A stretch of 64,000 nt of DNA from Saccharicrinis sp963666825 (GTDB lineage Bacteria > Bacteroidota > Bacteroidia > Bacteroidales > Marinilabiliaceae): contig OY763044.2 of the NCBI GenBank assembly GCA_963666825.2, forward strand, positions 2,232,001 to 2,296,000. Reading direction: 5' to 3'. The translations under genes and the position numbers were made by a program. The first letter of the stretch is position 1. Each line of letters starts with the position of its first letter. This document shows, in pieces, positions 24,010 through 33,790 of the stretch. Below the pieces are notes generated by a model. The model did no database searches. It had not been told where the DNA came from and saw only the letters and a list, made by a program, of their open reading frames with translations.

Positions 24010-27000
24010 ATGAGCGAAGGAATATTAAAAGCATTAATACAACTTTTTGCTTTAATTGCATTTCCTCAAAAGGATAGTGAATCCAGAAGAAATATAGTTA
24101 AGAACTTCCTTGACCAACAGTTAAACAAACAAATGGTCGAGGAATACTTAAAATTATATGAAAAACACTATCAAGAACACGTTTCAAAACTAAAAAAACT
24201 CCAAAGTAGTGATATAGAACGAACTACACTAACTGCTAATTCTGTTAAAGCATTAAGAATATCAAATGCAATTAATAAAGAACTAGTTCACTACCAAAAG
24301 CTAATTGTAATCATTCAGCTAATTGAATTTCTAAAATCAGGAGTTGAAATAAGTCATTTTGAAAAAGATTTTGTTTACACGATAGCTCAAACCTTTCACA
24401 TCTCAGAAGAAGAGTATTATTTAATGGAGGATTTCATTATTGGAGATATGACTGCTCCAATAGACGATAATAATCTTTTAATAATTAATAAAAACAAAAA
24501 ATCAAAGCTTTCAAAAGCCAAGCATCTTCAAAGAATAAATTTAAAACAAGAAATTCATATACTTCGAATACCTTCTGGTGGATTATTTTTATTACGACTA
24601 AATGAAGATGTTGAAATCAGCATTAATGGTCAATTATTACCAGCAAACAGAGTTCATGTATTAACTCCGGGTTGTTCTTTGCGAAACAACAGAATTGATC
24701 CTATTTATTATAGCGATATTGTTGGTAAATATACAACCGACAATATAAAGGAACCTATAACTTTTAATGTCAACAACATTAGTTATACCTTTAAAAATAA
24801 AACTACCGGAATACATCCTCTTAGTTTTTATAGTGAATCAGGAAGATTAGTGGGCATTATGGGAGCCAGTGGCGCAGGAAAAACTACATTGACTAACATT
24901 TTAAGTGGTATTCTTAAACCCGAAGTTGGTTCTGTTAAAATCAATAATATAGATATACACAAAGAAAAAAAGAAGATTGAAGGTTTAATAGGGTATGTAT
25001 CCCAAGACGATCTTCTAATGGAGAATCTTACAGTATATCAAAATCTATATTACAATGCCAAACTTTGTTTTGGTGACTACAGTGAATTTAAAATAAAAAA
25101 GAGAGTTCTCAACCTTCTGTCTTCACTAGGTCTTTACGATATTATGGATATGAAAGTTGGATCTCCCCTAAATAAAAAAATAAGTGGTGGGCAACGTAAA
25201 AGATTAAATATTGCTCTTGAGCTGATTCGCGAACCAGCTATCTTATTTTTAGACGAACCAACATCAGGTTTATCATCTAAAGATTCTGCAAATATCTTAG
25301 ATTTGCTAAAAGAATTAGCTCTTAAGGGAAAATTAGTCTTCGTTGTTATTCACCAACCGTCAAGTGACATTTTTAAAATGTTCAACCAACTATTAGTGTT
25401 AGACACTGGTGGGTTTTTAATATACGATGGCGATCCTGTTGAAAGCATAACTTACTTTAAATCATCTGTAAATCAAGCAAATAAACAAGAAAGCGAGTGT
25501 CAGACGTGTGGTAATGTGAATCCGGAACAAGTATTAAATATTGTATCATCACAAGTGATTGATGAATATGGAACACTAACACGAAGTCGAAAAATCGAGC
25601 CTGACGAATGGTACCATCGCTTTACTGAATACAAATCAGAAGCTACTCCTAAGGAGAACTACAATTCACCTCCAAAGATTAATTTCAAGGTTCCTAACAA
25701 GATAAAACAGTTAGGTGTTTTTATAAAAAGAGATGTCTTATCCAAGTTATCTAACACTCAATATCTTTTAATAAACCTATTAGAAACACCTATTTTAGCA
25801 CTTTTATTATCTACAATAATAAAATACTATAATATTGATGCAAATAATAATCAGGGATATGTTTATCAGGACAATCCAAATATTATCGTATATATTATTA
25901 TGGCTGTTATTATAGCCCTATTTGTAGGATTAACAGTCAGTGCTGAAGAAATAATAAGAGATAAAAAAATACTTAAAAGAGAAGAGTTCCTAAATCTTAG
26001 CCGATTAAGTTATCTTTTTTCTAAGGTCCTGATTCTGGGCTTTATATCAGCCATACAAACAGCACTCTTTGCTTTAATCGGAAATTCAATTATTGAACTA
26101 AAAGGTATGTTCCTGGAATTCTGGATTATTCTTTTTAGTGCTTCAGTATTTTCTAATTTACTCGGACTAATAATATCTGATAGCTTCAAAGATGCGATTA
26201 ACATTTATATACTTATACCATTTTTAATTATTCCTCAGATCATACTATCCGGAGTTTTTATTAGTTACGATAATTTAAACCCCAAATTATCAAATCCCGA
26301 AAAAATCCCTTGGTATGGAGAACTCATAACTGCAAGATGGGCTTTTGAGGCATTAACTGTTAATCAGTTTAAAAATAACGATTACGAAAAAGAATTCTAC
26401 TTCTATGATAAAATTAAAAGTGAAGCTAAATATAAAAAAGAATATTGGATACCCACAATACAAGCAAAACTGGATAACTGTCTAAAATACCAACAAAACA
26501 GCAATATCCAAAAGCTATCATCAGATATAGCTATTGTGAGGAATGAAATTCAACAAGAAAACCTTAATGGAATAACAAATATTCAAATATCAACAGACAA
26601 TTTATCTCCCAACTCTTTTAATAAAACCACGTATAGCGACCTAAAAGAAAACATTAAAGAATTAAGAAAAGGATACATAAAAATATTCAATAAAACTGAC
26701 AATCTTCTTGACAAGAAAAAGAAAGAATTAAACAAAACAGAAAGTCAGAAGGAACAATTTAACACTACCAAGAAACAACATTACAATCTAGAACTTGAAC
26801 GTTTTTCAAGAAACACAAACAACTTATTATCAAATAAAATCATTGAATATAACGGAAAACTAATTCAAAAAACTGATCCTATTTTTAAAGATCCACAAAG
26901 TAGTTTTATCATAGCGCATTTTTTAAGCCCTTACAAAAAGTTTGGTACTTATAAAATTGATACGCTATGGGCTAACACTATTATCATATGGATATACAAC

Positions 27001-27096
27001 ATTATTCTCTTCATCATTTTATATTCAGGAATAATCAAAGAACTATTATATGTATTTGAAGAGAATTACAGTAAAATAAAAAAGAAAAGAGAGTAA
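24010..27096 (+). CDS. ABCG-type ABC transporter (ATPase-permease) with N-terminal TerB-like domain
   Basis: The large 1028-aa half-transporter has, in order: a TerB-like all-helical region (about residues 1-150, with HFEKDFVYTIAQTFHISEEE); a short beta region (about 175-245); and an ABC ATPase. The ATPase shows Walker A GASGAGKTT at about residue 288, signature ISGGQRKRL, Walker B ILFLDEPTSGLS and H-loop VIHQPSSD. A Cys pair follows (CQTCG, about 497-501). Next is an ABC2-type membrane domain (about 590-780), a long charged coiled-coil insertion (about 800-960), and one last helix. The order ATPase-then-membrane is that of ABCG exporters. The substrate is unknown. The gene pairs with the secreted 144-aa protein upstream. 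Confidence 0.82.
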   Translation: MSEGILKALIQLFALIAFPQKDSESRRNIVKNFLDQQLNKQMVEEYLKLYEKHYQEHVSKLKKLQSSDIERTTLTANSVKALRISNAINKELVHYQKLIVIIQLIEFLKSGVEISHFEKDFVYTIAQTFHISEEEYYLMEDFIIGDMTAPIDDNNLLIINKNKKSKLSKAKHLQRINLKQEIHILRIPSGGLFLLRLNEDVEISINGQLLPANRVHVLTPGCSLRNNRIDPIYYSDIVGKYTTDNIKEPITFNVNNISYTFKNKTTGIHPLSFYSESGRLVGIMGASGAGKTTLTNILSGILKPEVGSVKINNIDIHKEKKKIEGLIGYVSQDDLLMENLTVYQNLYYNAKLCFGDYSEFKIKKRVLNLLSSLGLYDIMDMKVGSPLNKKISGGQRKRLNIALELIREPAILFLDEPTSGLSSKDSANILDLLKELALKGKLVFVVIHQPSSDIFKMFNQLLVLDTGGFLIYDGDPVESITYFKSSVNQANKQESECQTCGNVNPEQVLNIVSSQVIDEYGTLTRSRKIEPDEWYHRFTEYKSEATPKENYNSPPKINFKVPNKIKQLGVFIKRDVLSKLSNTQYLLINLLETPILALLLSTIIKYYNIDANNNQGYVYQDNPNIIVYIIMAVIIALFVGLTVSAEEIIRDKKILKREEFLNLSRLSYLFSKVLILGFISAIQTALFALIGNSIIELKGMFLEFWIILFSASVFSNLLGLIISDSFKDAINIYILIPFLIIPQIILSGVFISYDNLNPKLSNPEKIPWYGELITARWAFEALTVNQFKNNDYEKEFYFYDKIKSEAKYKKEYWIPTIQAKLDNCLKYQQNSNIQKLSSDIAIVRNEIQQENLNGITNIQISTDNLSPNSFNKTTYSDLKENIKELRKGYIKIFNKTDNLLDKKKKELNKTESQKEQFNTTKKQHYNLELERFSRNTNNLLSNKIIEYNGKLIQKTDPIFKDPQSSFIIAHFLSPYKKFGTYKIDTLWANTIIIWIYNIILFIILYSGIIKELLYVFEENYSKIKKKRE

Positions 27097-27120
27097 TAAT
27101 TATATTACTCTCTTTTCTTT
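27081..27120. terminator. Bidirectional terminator overlapping the ABC gene stop
   Basis: A perfect 17-bp inverted repeat (27081-27097 and 27104-27120) includes the stop codon of the upstream gene. Its outer arms are A/T-rich on both sides, so it can serve both this gene and the converging siaC-like gene. Confidence 0.75.
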
Positions 27121-27141
27121 TAATATCATTATTCTAGATAT

Positions 27142-27522
27142 CTATTCTTCCATTTCAATCATTTTGAATGGTATATTAATGATAGATTGATAATCCTCTC
27201 CTGCCTCAAACATATCTTCATCATCTTCCTCATAATACCAATTCACTTCAACCTTTTGACCTTTTTTATAGATACTTTCCAATTTTTTAAATATATCTAA
27301 GATACATTTAGATGAACTTGTATTGAAATATTCTAATTGAACATTAACAGCAGTTTCGCTATCAACACTGCTACCATATTCTTCAAGCCAATCAATAAGC
27401 GGTTTATAAAATTCAATTGAATTTTCCGGTATTGAACGTCCTTTGATTTCTATTATTCCTTTTTCTCCATCTAATCTTACGTATGGAGTTTTTGGTGTTC
27501 CTTCTCTTACTATTGTTTCCAT
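27142..27522 (-). CDS. SiaC-family regulatory phosphoprotein (DUF1987)
   Basis: This 126-aa protein matches the SiaC/DUF1987 family from its opening (TPKTPYVRLDGEKGIIEIKG) through the conserved LEYFNTSSSKCILDIFKKLE region and an acidic C-terminus. In Pseudomonas aeruginosa, SiaC is phosphorylated on Thr68 by SiaB; the equivalent Thr in YFNTSSSK here is also residue 68. Unphosphorylated SiaC there activates the diguanylate cyclase SiaD. In this window only the kinase partner (27541-28116) is present, 18 bp upstream in the same transcript. The effector is therefore likely something other than a SiaD-type cyclase. Confidence 0.85.
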   Translation of the reverse strand: METIVREGTPKTPYVRLDGEKGIIEIKGRSIPENSIEFYKPLIDWLEEYGSSVDSETAVNVQLEYFNTSSSKCILDIFKKLESIYKKGQKVEVNWYYEEDDEDMFEAGEDYQSIINIPFKMIEMEE

Positions 27523-27540
27523 ATTGGTAACTATATAGTT

Positions 27541-28116
27541 TTAACTAATATATACATCTAACGAAAAAAAGATATGACTGTCGTTGTATTTATAGAAATA
27601 ATATTCCAACTTATTACCAGTCTTTCTTACAATATCAAGCATTCCTAATCCGCCACCGCCTTTATCACTAAATTCTCCATTACTCATGATATCCAAATAC
27701 AACATACGTATCTCTTTATCTGACAAAGAATTAACCTGATCAATCCTATCCTTGATAACATTTATCTTACTCTTATCTACAAAATTACCTGTCGAAATTC
27801 TATAAAAAGAACCATCTTTACTTAATATAATAACACCAAAATTATTTTGCTGATTATCATTCAGTTCCACAGGAGCTGTATCAACATGATGATACAAATT
27901 TTGTAAACATTCCACAAATACATTATAAACCTTTTTTCTAATCTTATTTTTTTCATTCTTTAGATTCAAACTATTTTCAATTGTTTCTAAAGCTTCAGTT
28001 ATAAGATCAGAGGTAATACTTCCATTAAAGTTAAGAATAACTTCTCCCTCTAATTTCTCGTTATACCATTCTGTTATATTAAATGCCATTTGTTTCATTA
28101 ATAAAGCTTGACACAA
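27541..28116 (-). CDS. SiaB-family protein kinase
   Basis: The 191-aa protein has a GHKL/HATPase-like fold in the SiaB style. The helix with KVYNVFVECLQNLYHHVD (about residues 60-80) provides the Mg/ATP N-box, and the nucleotide lid reads FSDKGGGGLGMLDIVRKTGN (about 150-170). It is predicted to phosphorylate the SiaC-like protein encoded directly downstream. No SiaA-type phosphatase is encoded nearby, so the reversal step is missing from this locus. The start could be M1 or the later methionines at residues 7 and 10 (MKQMAFNI); the operon partner suggests any of these. Confidence 0.82.
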   Translation of the reverse strand: MCQALLMKQMAFNITEWYNEKLEGEVILNFNGSITSDLITEALETIENSLNLKNEKNKIRKKVYNVFVECLQNLYHHVDTAPVELNDNQQNNFGVIILSKDGSFYRISTGNFVDKSKINVIKDRIDQVNSLSDKEIRMLYLDIMSNGEFSDKGGGGLGMLDIVRKTGNKLEYYFYKYNDSHIFFSLDVYIS

Positions 28117-28201
28117 ATATATAAATTTTGACTATTGTACAAGCTTAATACTTAATCAATTTTTGAATAATCGTAAACAATATGTTCAAATTCTGGAAAA
28201 T

Positions 28202-29128
28202 TTAAATTCCAGCCCCTTCTATAAATAAACCATCTTTAGGTTTAAACTGAACTAATTTAGAACCTGGTTTAACATTATTGGTAACCCATACATTACCTCC
28301 AATTACAGATCCCTTTCCTATCGTTATTCTACCTAAAATTGTAGCTTGAGAATATATTACAACATCATCCTCTACTATTGGATGTCGAGGTATACCCTTG
28401 ATAGGATTACCATTTTCATCCAAAGGAAAACTTTTGGCTCCCAAAGTTACACCTTGAAATAGTTTAACATTTTTACCTATAATTGATGTTGCACCAATAA
28501 CAACTCCTGTTCCATGATCTATTGTGAAATATTCATCAATTTGAGCTTTAGGATGTATATCAATACCAGTTTCTGAATGCGCCATTTCAGAAATCATTCT
28601 TGGTATTATAGGTACATCTAATTTTACTAATGCATGTGCTATTCTATAACTAGATATAGCTCTTATCGCAGGATAACAAAAAATAACTTCGCCCCTGCTC
28701 TTTGCTGCCGGATCACCTAAATATGCAGCTTCAACATCTGTTGTAAGCAATCTTCTCAATTCGGGTAATGCAGAAATAAAGCTTTTAGTAATTTCAAAAG
28801 CTTTCAATTTGTTTTCCTTCAACTGTTCAGGATCCGACATTCTGCATTGAAAACATAAGCCTGCTAAAATCTGACGATTTAACAATTCAAAGAGGCGTTC
28901 TGCATTTACTCCAATATAATAATGAATACTCTCTGAACGCACCGGAGAATCACCAAAATAACCTGGAAATATTATCTCCCTCGTTAAATTAACAATTTCA
29001 CCAATAGCACTTCCTGAAGGCATTGGATAATCAAAGAAGTGAGTATGACAAACACTTTTGTATGATTCTTTATCTGTTAATGCCTTAATTGTTTCTTGTA
29101 ATATTCCTGGATATTTGAATTGCGTCAT
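28202..29128 (-). CDS. Serine O-acetyltransferase (EpsC type)
   Basis: The 308-aa enzyme makes O-acetyl-L-serine from serine and acetyl-CoA, the first step of cysteine synthesis. The N-terminal helical domain (about 1-175) is followed by a left-handed beta-helix of hexapeptide repeats. The SAT signature is seen in DIHPKAQIDEYFTIDHGTGV (catalytic His in DHGTG) and VIGATSIIGKNVKLFQGVTLGA. The loop FPLDENGNPIKGIPRHP is typical of the plant-like/EpsC group common in Bacteroidota. It lies 3 bp after the S41 peptidase gene, so the two are co-transcribed. No cysK is seen nearby. Confidence 0.9.
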   Translation of the reverse strand: MTQFKYPGILQETIKALTDKESYKSVCHTHFFDYPMPSGSAIGEIVNLTREIIFPGYFGDSPVRSESIHYYIGVNAERLFELLNRQILAGLCFQCRMSDPEQLKENKLKAFEITKSFISALPELRRLLTTDVEAAYLGDPAAKSRGEVIFCYPAIRAISSYRIAHALVKLDVPIIPRMISEMAHSETGIDIHPKAQIDEYFTIDHGTGVVIGATSIIGKNVKLFQGVTLGAKSFPLDENGNPIKGIPRHPIVEDDVVIYSQATILGRITIGKGSVIGGNVWVTNNVKPGSKLVQFKPKDGLFIEGAGI

Positions 29129-29131
29129 AAT

Positions 29132-30742
29132 TTACTTATTGATAACATTCAACAATTTTGAATATGATTTATTCGAAGATAATATTTCTAATGCTTTTTT
29201 AAACTCATTTGAATTAAGGTTCATAATTTGAAAATACTCATTAATACTCCAAATATTTCTTGCTATTAATCCCTTTAGTTGTATTTTCAAATTATCAATA
29301 GAAACCTCTAATCCCTTTTTATCATACTTAATCCCATCCTTTTCTGCTTCCTTAATTAAGTCTTCTATCATCTTATCATCAACAAAAAAAGAATCGTTAT
29401 AAATATTAAAAGATACATAATTTTGAGTTAATTCATTACGATATTTATCCATATAAGATAATATATATCTATTAATAACACCCATCGCAATTAAATCTCG
29501 ATAATAATCAGAATACCCTGTTGTATCTGCAGGAATAAATATATCCGGATTGATACCTCCTCCACCAAATACCAATCGCTGTGATGATTTTGTATGATAC
29601 TCCTGTCTGCTATAGTTAGCCGAATCTATTTCTTGATGTAATATATCTCTTGAATATATTTCTTGTCTGTAAGCATCAACTCCTTTATCATAAGGCTTTT
29701 GAATACATCTTCCTGACGGTGTATAATATTTAGCTATTGTTAATTTGATCATTGAACCATCCTGCAAGTTTAATGGTCTCTGCACTAATCCTTTTCCAAA
29801 GCTTCTTCGTCCTACAACAATACCTCTATCCCAATCTTGAATAGCTCCTGTAACTATTTCACTAGCTGAAGCAGAACCTTCATTGATTAAAACTACAACT
29901 TTGCCATTTTTAAACAAACCTTCGTCTGACGAATGATATTCTCTACGGGGATTAGTTAAACCTTCTGTATAAACAATTAATTTATCTCCGTCTAAAAATT
30001 CATTGACAACTTCAATTGCAGCTTTTAAGTAACCTCCGGGATTTCCTCTTAAATCAAGCACCAGATCTTCCATCCCTTGCCTCTTCAGATCTTTTAATGC
30101 ATCATGAAACTCATCATAAGTGGTAGCACTGAATTGATTTATTTTGATATAGCCAATATCCTCAGATGCCATATATGATGCCTCAACACTATAAATAGGA
30201 ATTTTATCTCTTTCTACCGTAAAATCAATAAGCTTACTTACGCCTTTCCTTAATATCTTTAACCTAACTTTAGTGCCCTTTTTGCCTTTTAGACGATCTT
30301 TCACCCCACTATTCGTCAAACCTACACCAGCAACATTCTCTCCATCAATATAAATAATTCTATCACCTGCTAAAATACCGACCTTTTCAGATGGACCTCC
30401 TGATATAGGTGAAACAACCAACAATGTATCATTTAAGATATTAAACTGAATACCAACACCTTCAAATCCACCATCTAATGGTTCATTAAGTTTTTTAACT
30501 TCTTCCTGCGACAAATATTCTGAATGAGGATCAAGATTTTTAAGCATGCCAACTATTGCATCTTCCACTAACTTATCATTATCGACTGAGTCAACATAAA
30601 AAGTAGAAATCAATTTATACGCTAACTGTAACTTCTGCAAATCTTGGTTAAAATTCTGTGCGTGTATTAGATCCGAATTAACAAACAGCAAAACAGAGAA
30701 TAATAACAACAAAGGATTTCTAACCAATTTATCAAACACCAT
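29132..30742 (-). CDS. S41 family C-terminal processing peptidase
   Basis: This 536-aa exported protease has an N-terminal signal peptide (hydrophobic NPLLLLFSVLLFVNS, cleavage after HAQ). A PDZ domain (about 85-170, FEGVGIQFNILNDTLLVVSP) is followed by the S41 catalytic domain with LVLDLRGNPGGYLKAAIEV. The Ser/Lys dyad lies in NEGSASASEIVTGAIQDW and SFGKGLVQRPL. A 150-residue C-terminal helical extension is usual for Bacteroidota CtpA homologues. It trims C-termini of periplasmic proteins. It precedes the serine acetyltransferase by 3 bp. Confidence 0.92.
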   Translation of the reverse strand: MVFDKLVRNPLLLLFSVLLFVNSDLIHAQNFNQDLQKLQLAYKLISTFYVDSVDNDKLVEDAIVGMLKNLDPHSEYLSQEEVKKLNEPLDGGFEGVGIQFNILNDTLLVVSPISGGPSEKVGILAGDRIIYIDGENVAGVGLTNSGVKDRLKGKKGTKVRLKILRKGVSKLIDFTVERDKIPIYSVEASYMASEDIGYIKINQFSATTYDEFHDALKDLKRQGMEDLVLDLRGNPGGYLKAAIEVVNEFLDGDKLIVYTEGLTNPRREYHSSDEGLFKNGKVVVLINEGSASASEIVTGAIQDWDRGIVVGRRSFGKGLVQRPLNLQDGSMIKLTIAKYYTPSGRCIQKPYDKGVDAYRQEIYSRDILHQEIDSANYSRQEYHTKSSQRLVFGGGGINPDIFIPADTTGYSDYYRDLIAMGVINRYILSYMDKYRNELTQNYVSFNIYNDSFFVDDKMIEDLIKEAEKDGIKYDKKGLEVSIDNLKIQLKGLIARNIWSINEYFQIMNLNSNEFKKALEILSSNKSYSKLLNVINK

Positions 30743-30823
30743 ATTATAATTATTTATTTATTTTCAGAGCAAAACAAAGATAAAAACTATTAGTACGCTG
30801 TAAAGTAAAAAACAAAAAAAAGA

Positions 30824-30838
30824 CCAGAAATGTTCTGG
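30824..30838 (-). terminator. guaA terminator
   Basis: CCAGAA/TTCTGG stem with a 3-nt loop, extended by flanking pairs. On the minus strand it is followed by a run of eight T (30813-30820). Confidence 0.65.
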
Positions 30839-30867
30839 CCTTTTAGTAATAATAATATTATTATGTT

Positions 30868-32397
30868 CTACTCCCACTCAATTGTTGCAGGTGGCTTTGA
30901 ACTTATATCGTAAACTACTCTATTTACTCCTTTTACTTTATTAATGATATCATTTGATATCTTAGCTAAGAACTCATAAGGTAAATGTACCCAATCTGCA
31001 GTCATACCATCCGTAGAAGAAACAGCTCTTAAAGCCACAACTCTCTCATAGGTTCTCTCATCACCCATAACACCAACTGATTGAACAGGTAAAAGAATTG
31101 CACCTGCTTGCCATACATCATCATATAATTCATGATCTTTTAAACCTTGAATAAAGATATGATCTACTTGCTGTAAGATGTTAATTTTTTCCTCTGTGAT
31201 ATCTCCTAAAATTCTAATAGCTAATCCTGGTCCCGGGAAAGGATGACGACCTAATAAAGCAGGTGAAATACCAAGAGCTTTACCTACTCGTCTTACTTCA
31301 TCTTTAAATAATAAATTCAAAGGCTCTACAACCTTAAGATTCATTTTTTCAGGAAGACCACCAACATTATGATGCGATTTAATAGTAGCAGAAGGACCAT
31401 TAACAGATACAGATTCAATTACATCAGGGTAAATTGTTCCTTGTGCTAACCATTTAACATCTTGTATTTTATGAGCTTCTTTATCAAAAGTCTCAATAAA
31501 CACACGACCAATAATTTTTCTCTTAGTTTCGGGATCTGAAACACCGGCCAATTCATCTAAAAATTCCTTTTTAGCATCAACACCAATTACATTTAATCCC
31601 ATATGTTTATATGAATCCAAAACGTTTTGGTATTCATTCTTTCTTAATAAACCATTATCAACAAAGATACAAGTTAAGTTATCTCCAATTGCTTTATTTA
31701 ACAAAACACCAGCAACTGTTGAATCCACACCTCCTGATAATCCTAAAACAACTTTATCATTACCTAACTTTTCTTTTAAAGATGCTACTGTTGAATCAAC
31801 AAATGAATCCGGAGTCCAATCCTGACTACACCCACAGATAGAAACTACAAAATTAAATAAGATTGTTTTTCCATCAGTTGAATGATATACTTCAGGATGA
31901 AACTGTAATCCCCATGTATTTTCACCTTTAACTTCGTATGCAGCAACCTTAACATCACCTGTGCTTGCTATTATCGAATAATTTTCAGGTAGATTAACAA
32001 TTGTATCTCCGTGAGACATCCACACTTGCGAATGATCAGGTACACCTGTCATCAGCTCATTAGAACGTTCTATAAAACCCAAATTGGCTCTACCATATTC
32101 TCTGGTATTAGATGGTTTTACTTCTCCTCCAAAATATTGAGATAAGAATTGTGCACCATAACATACACCAAGCAAAGGATACTTTCCTTTTATATTTGTT
32201 AAATCAGGAATTGGCGCCTCTTCATCACGCACACTATAAGGACTTCCTGAAAGAATTACTCCTTTTACACTACTATCTAATTCAGGTACTGTATGAAAAG
32301 GATGAATTTCACAGTACACATTTAACTCTCTTACCCTACGGGCGATTAGTTGGGTATATTGTGACCCAAAATCAAGAATAACTATTTTTTCTTGCAT
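30868..32397 (-). CDS. guaA: GMP synthase (glutamine-hydrolysing)
   Basis: The 509-aa enzyme amidates XMP to GMP. The class-I glutamine amidotransferase domain (about 1-190) has the nucleophile Cys in LLGVCYGAQFLSQYFGG and the His-Glu pair in GLQFHPEVYHS. The ATP-pyrophosphatase domain has P-loop GLSGGVDSTVAG (about 218-229). The C-terminal dimerisation domain ends in KPPATIEWE, exactly as in typical GuaA. Length is normal and no residue is missing. A TATATTTG -7 element lies at 32439-32446 on the minus strand, about 42 nt before the start. Confidence 0.97.
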   Translation of the reverse strand: MQEKIVILDFGSQYTQLIARRVRELNVYCEIHPFHTVPELDSSVKGVILSGSPYSVRDEEAPIPDLTNIKGKYPLLGVCYGAQFLSQYFGGEVKPSNTREYGRANLGFIERSNELMTGVPDHSQVWMSHGDTIVNLPENYSIIASTGDVKVAAYEVKGENTWGLQFHPEVYHSTDGKTILFNFVVSICGCSQDWTPDSFVDSTVASLKEKLGNDKVVLGLSGGVDSTVAGVLLNKAIGDNLTCIFVDNGLLRKNEYQNVLDSYKHMGLNVIGVDAKKEFLDELAGVSDPETKRKIIGRVFIETFDKEAHKIQDVKWLAQGTIYPDVIESVSVNGPSATIKSHHNVGGLPEKMNLKVVEPLNLLFKDEVRRVGKALGISPALLGRHPFPGPGLAIRILGDITEEKINILQQVDHIFIQGLKDHELYDDVWQAGAILLPVQSVGVMGDERTYERVVALRAVSSTDGMTADWVHLPYEFLAKISNDIINKVKGVNRVVYDISSKPPATIEWE

Positions 32398-32438
32398 TAA
32401 ACAGAGGCTTAATGGGTTTATAAACTATTAATTTTGCG

Positions 32439-32446
32439 CAAATATA
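32439..32446 (-). promoter_or_regulatory. -7 element of the guaA promoter
   Basis: TATATTTG on the minus strand matches TAnnTTTG. No clear TTG is seen at -33. Confidence 0.4.
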
Positions 32447-32474
32447 GACATTAAAATCCATATTTGAATGATAA

Positions 32475-33395
32475 TTACGCTAATGTTACTTCAACTCCTT
32501 CCTTAGCTAAAATTGTATTTTCGAATTCACTTTTAGCTTCAGATAAAAAAGGTTCTAAATTCTTATATCTAGTAGAATAATGGCCAATCATTAACATTTT
32601 CACATTGGCTTCCTTTGCCATAAAAGCAGCCTGTTCGGTGGTACTATGAAAAGTTTTATGAGCCAATACCTTATCCTCTTTAAGAAAAGTTGTTTCATGA
32701 TAAAGTAAATCCACACCTTGTATTTGAGTCAATATAGCTTTATTTGGTCTTGTATCCGTACAAAAAGCATATGACAAAGGTTTCGCAGGTTCAAGTGTTA
32801 TTTGTTCATTAGGTATTATTTCACCTTCATTTGTACAATATGGCTCCCCTTTTTTTATTGCTAAAATATCTTTAATGGAAGGATTATATTTAAAAACAAA
32901 TTCTTTGCGAAGTTTCCTCTCTCCTATTTTTTCTTTAAATAAAAATCCAACTGTTGGAACTCTATGAATTAAAGGAATTGTGTATACTTCAAGATTCTTA
33001 TCTTCATAAATACATTCAGGCGATTTAGTATCAAAATTTACAAAAATCACCTTAAAAGGAAGGTCGCGACAAAAATATTGTAATTGAGGGGTAAGTATCT
33101 TTTCAAGATCGGGATGAGCATGAATAAACAAATCTGTATTTCTACCTAGTAATCCTAAGGTTGAAATAAGACCTATTAAACCAAAGCAATGATCTCCATG
33201 AAGATGAGAAATAAATATATGATTAATCTTTGTAAACCTAATCTTATTTCTACGCAGTTGCATTTGCGTACCTTCTCCACAATCTATCAAAAAAAACCGC
33301 TCAGATACATTGAGCACCTGAGCGGTTGGATATCTTTCAGAAGTCGGTAATGCTGAATTACTTCCTAAGACGGTAATTGAAAATGTTTTAGACAT
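32475..33395 (-). CDS. rnz: Ribonuclease Z
   Basis: The 306-aa metallo-beta-lactamase-fold endonuclease processes tRNA 3' ends. Metal-binding motif HLHGDHCFGL (about residues 61-70), the substrate-facing GSNSALPTSERYPTAQVL start, and later metal ligands in AFCTDTRPN and GHYSTRY match bacterial RNase Z. The four tRNA-Asp genes in this window do not encode CCA, so 3' trimming plus CCA addition is needed, and this enzyme could do the trimming. Its ATG overlaps the stop of the STAS gene (TAATG), so translation is coupled. Confidence 0.95.
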   Translation of the reverse strand: MSKTFSITVLGSNSALPTSERYPTAQVLNVSERFFLIDCGEGTQMQLRRNKIRFTKINHIFISHLHGDHCFGLIGLISTLGLLGRNTDLFIHAHPDLEKILTPQLQYFCRDLPFKVIFVNFDTKSPECIYEDKNLEVYTIPLIHRVPTVGFLFKEKIGERKLRKEFVFKYNPSIKDILAIKKGEPYCTNEGEIIPNEQITLEPAKPLSYAFCTDTRPNKAILTQIQGVDLLYHETTFLKEDKVLAHKTFHSTTEQAAFMAKEANVKMLMIGHYSTRYKNLEPFLSEAKSEFENTILAKEGVEVTLA

Positions 33396-33748
33396 TATTT
33401 TTCAATAGCTTTCTTCATTAGTTCAATACCTTCATCAAGATTTGTAGCAATTGTTAACACTGAATCTAATTGCGATACAGAGATTAATCTCTCTACGGCC
33501 GGTTGCAATCCAGCTAAAACAAATACTCCATCAGCATTTTTACACAACCTATTAGCTACAAGAATAGCACTCAATCCAGATGAATCACAATAACTTGATT
33601 TTCCAAGATCCAAAAGAATATTGCGTTCTCCATTTCCTGATAATAAAACAAGTTCAGATTTAAGAGAAGGCGCAATATGCGTATCAAGCTTTTCCTTTAA
33701 AATCTGTATAAGTGTGAAATCATCTAATTTATCTATTTTAAAGTCCAT
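33395..33748 (-). CDS. STAS-domain protein (anti-sigma-factor antagonist-like)
   Basis: The 117-aa protein is a single STAS domain. The phosphorylatable Ser motif is recognisable in LGKSSYCDSSGLSAILVANR (about residues 47-66, conserved D-S-S-G). Such proteins relay partner-switching signals or act as scaffolds. It sits between rpsA and rnz, a pairing I recall as common in Bacteroidota, and overlaps rnz by a TAATG junction. No anti-sigma kinase gene is adjacent. The SiaB-type kinase 5 kb away is of a related fold, but no link is shown. Confidence 0.87.
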   Translation of the reverse strand: MDFKIDKLDDFTLIQILKEKLDTHIAPSLKSELVLLSGNGERNILLDLGKSSYCDSSGLSAILVANRLCKNADGVFVLAGLQPAVERLISVSQLDSVLTIATNLDEGIELMKKAIEK

Positions 33749-33790
33749 CTGTAAAAAGAATTTATTGAATACTACTCATTTAGGCTATAA

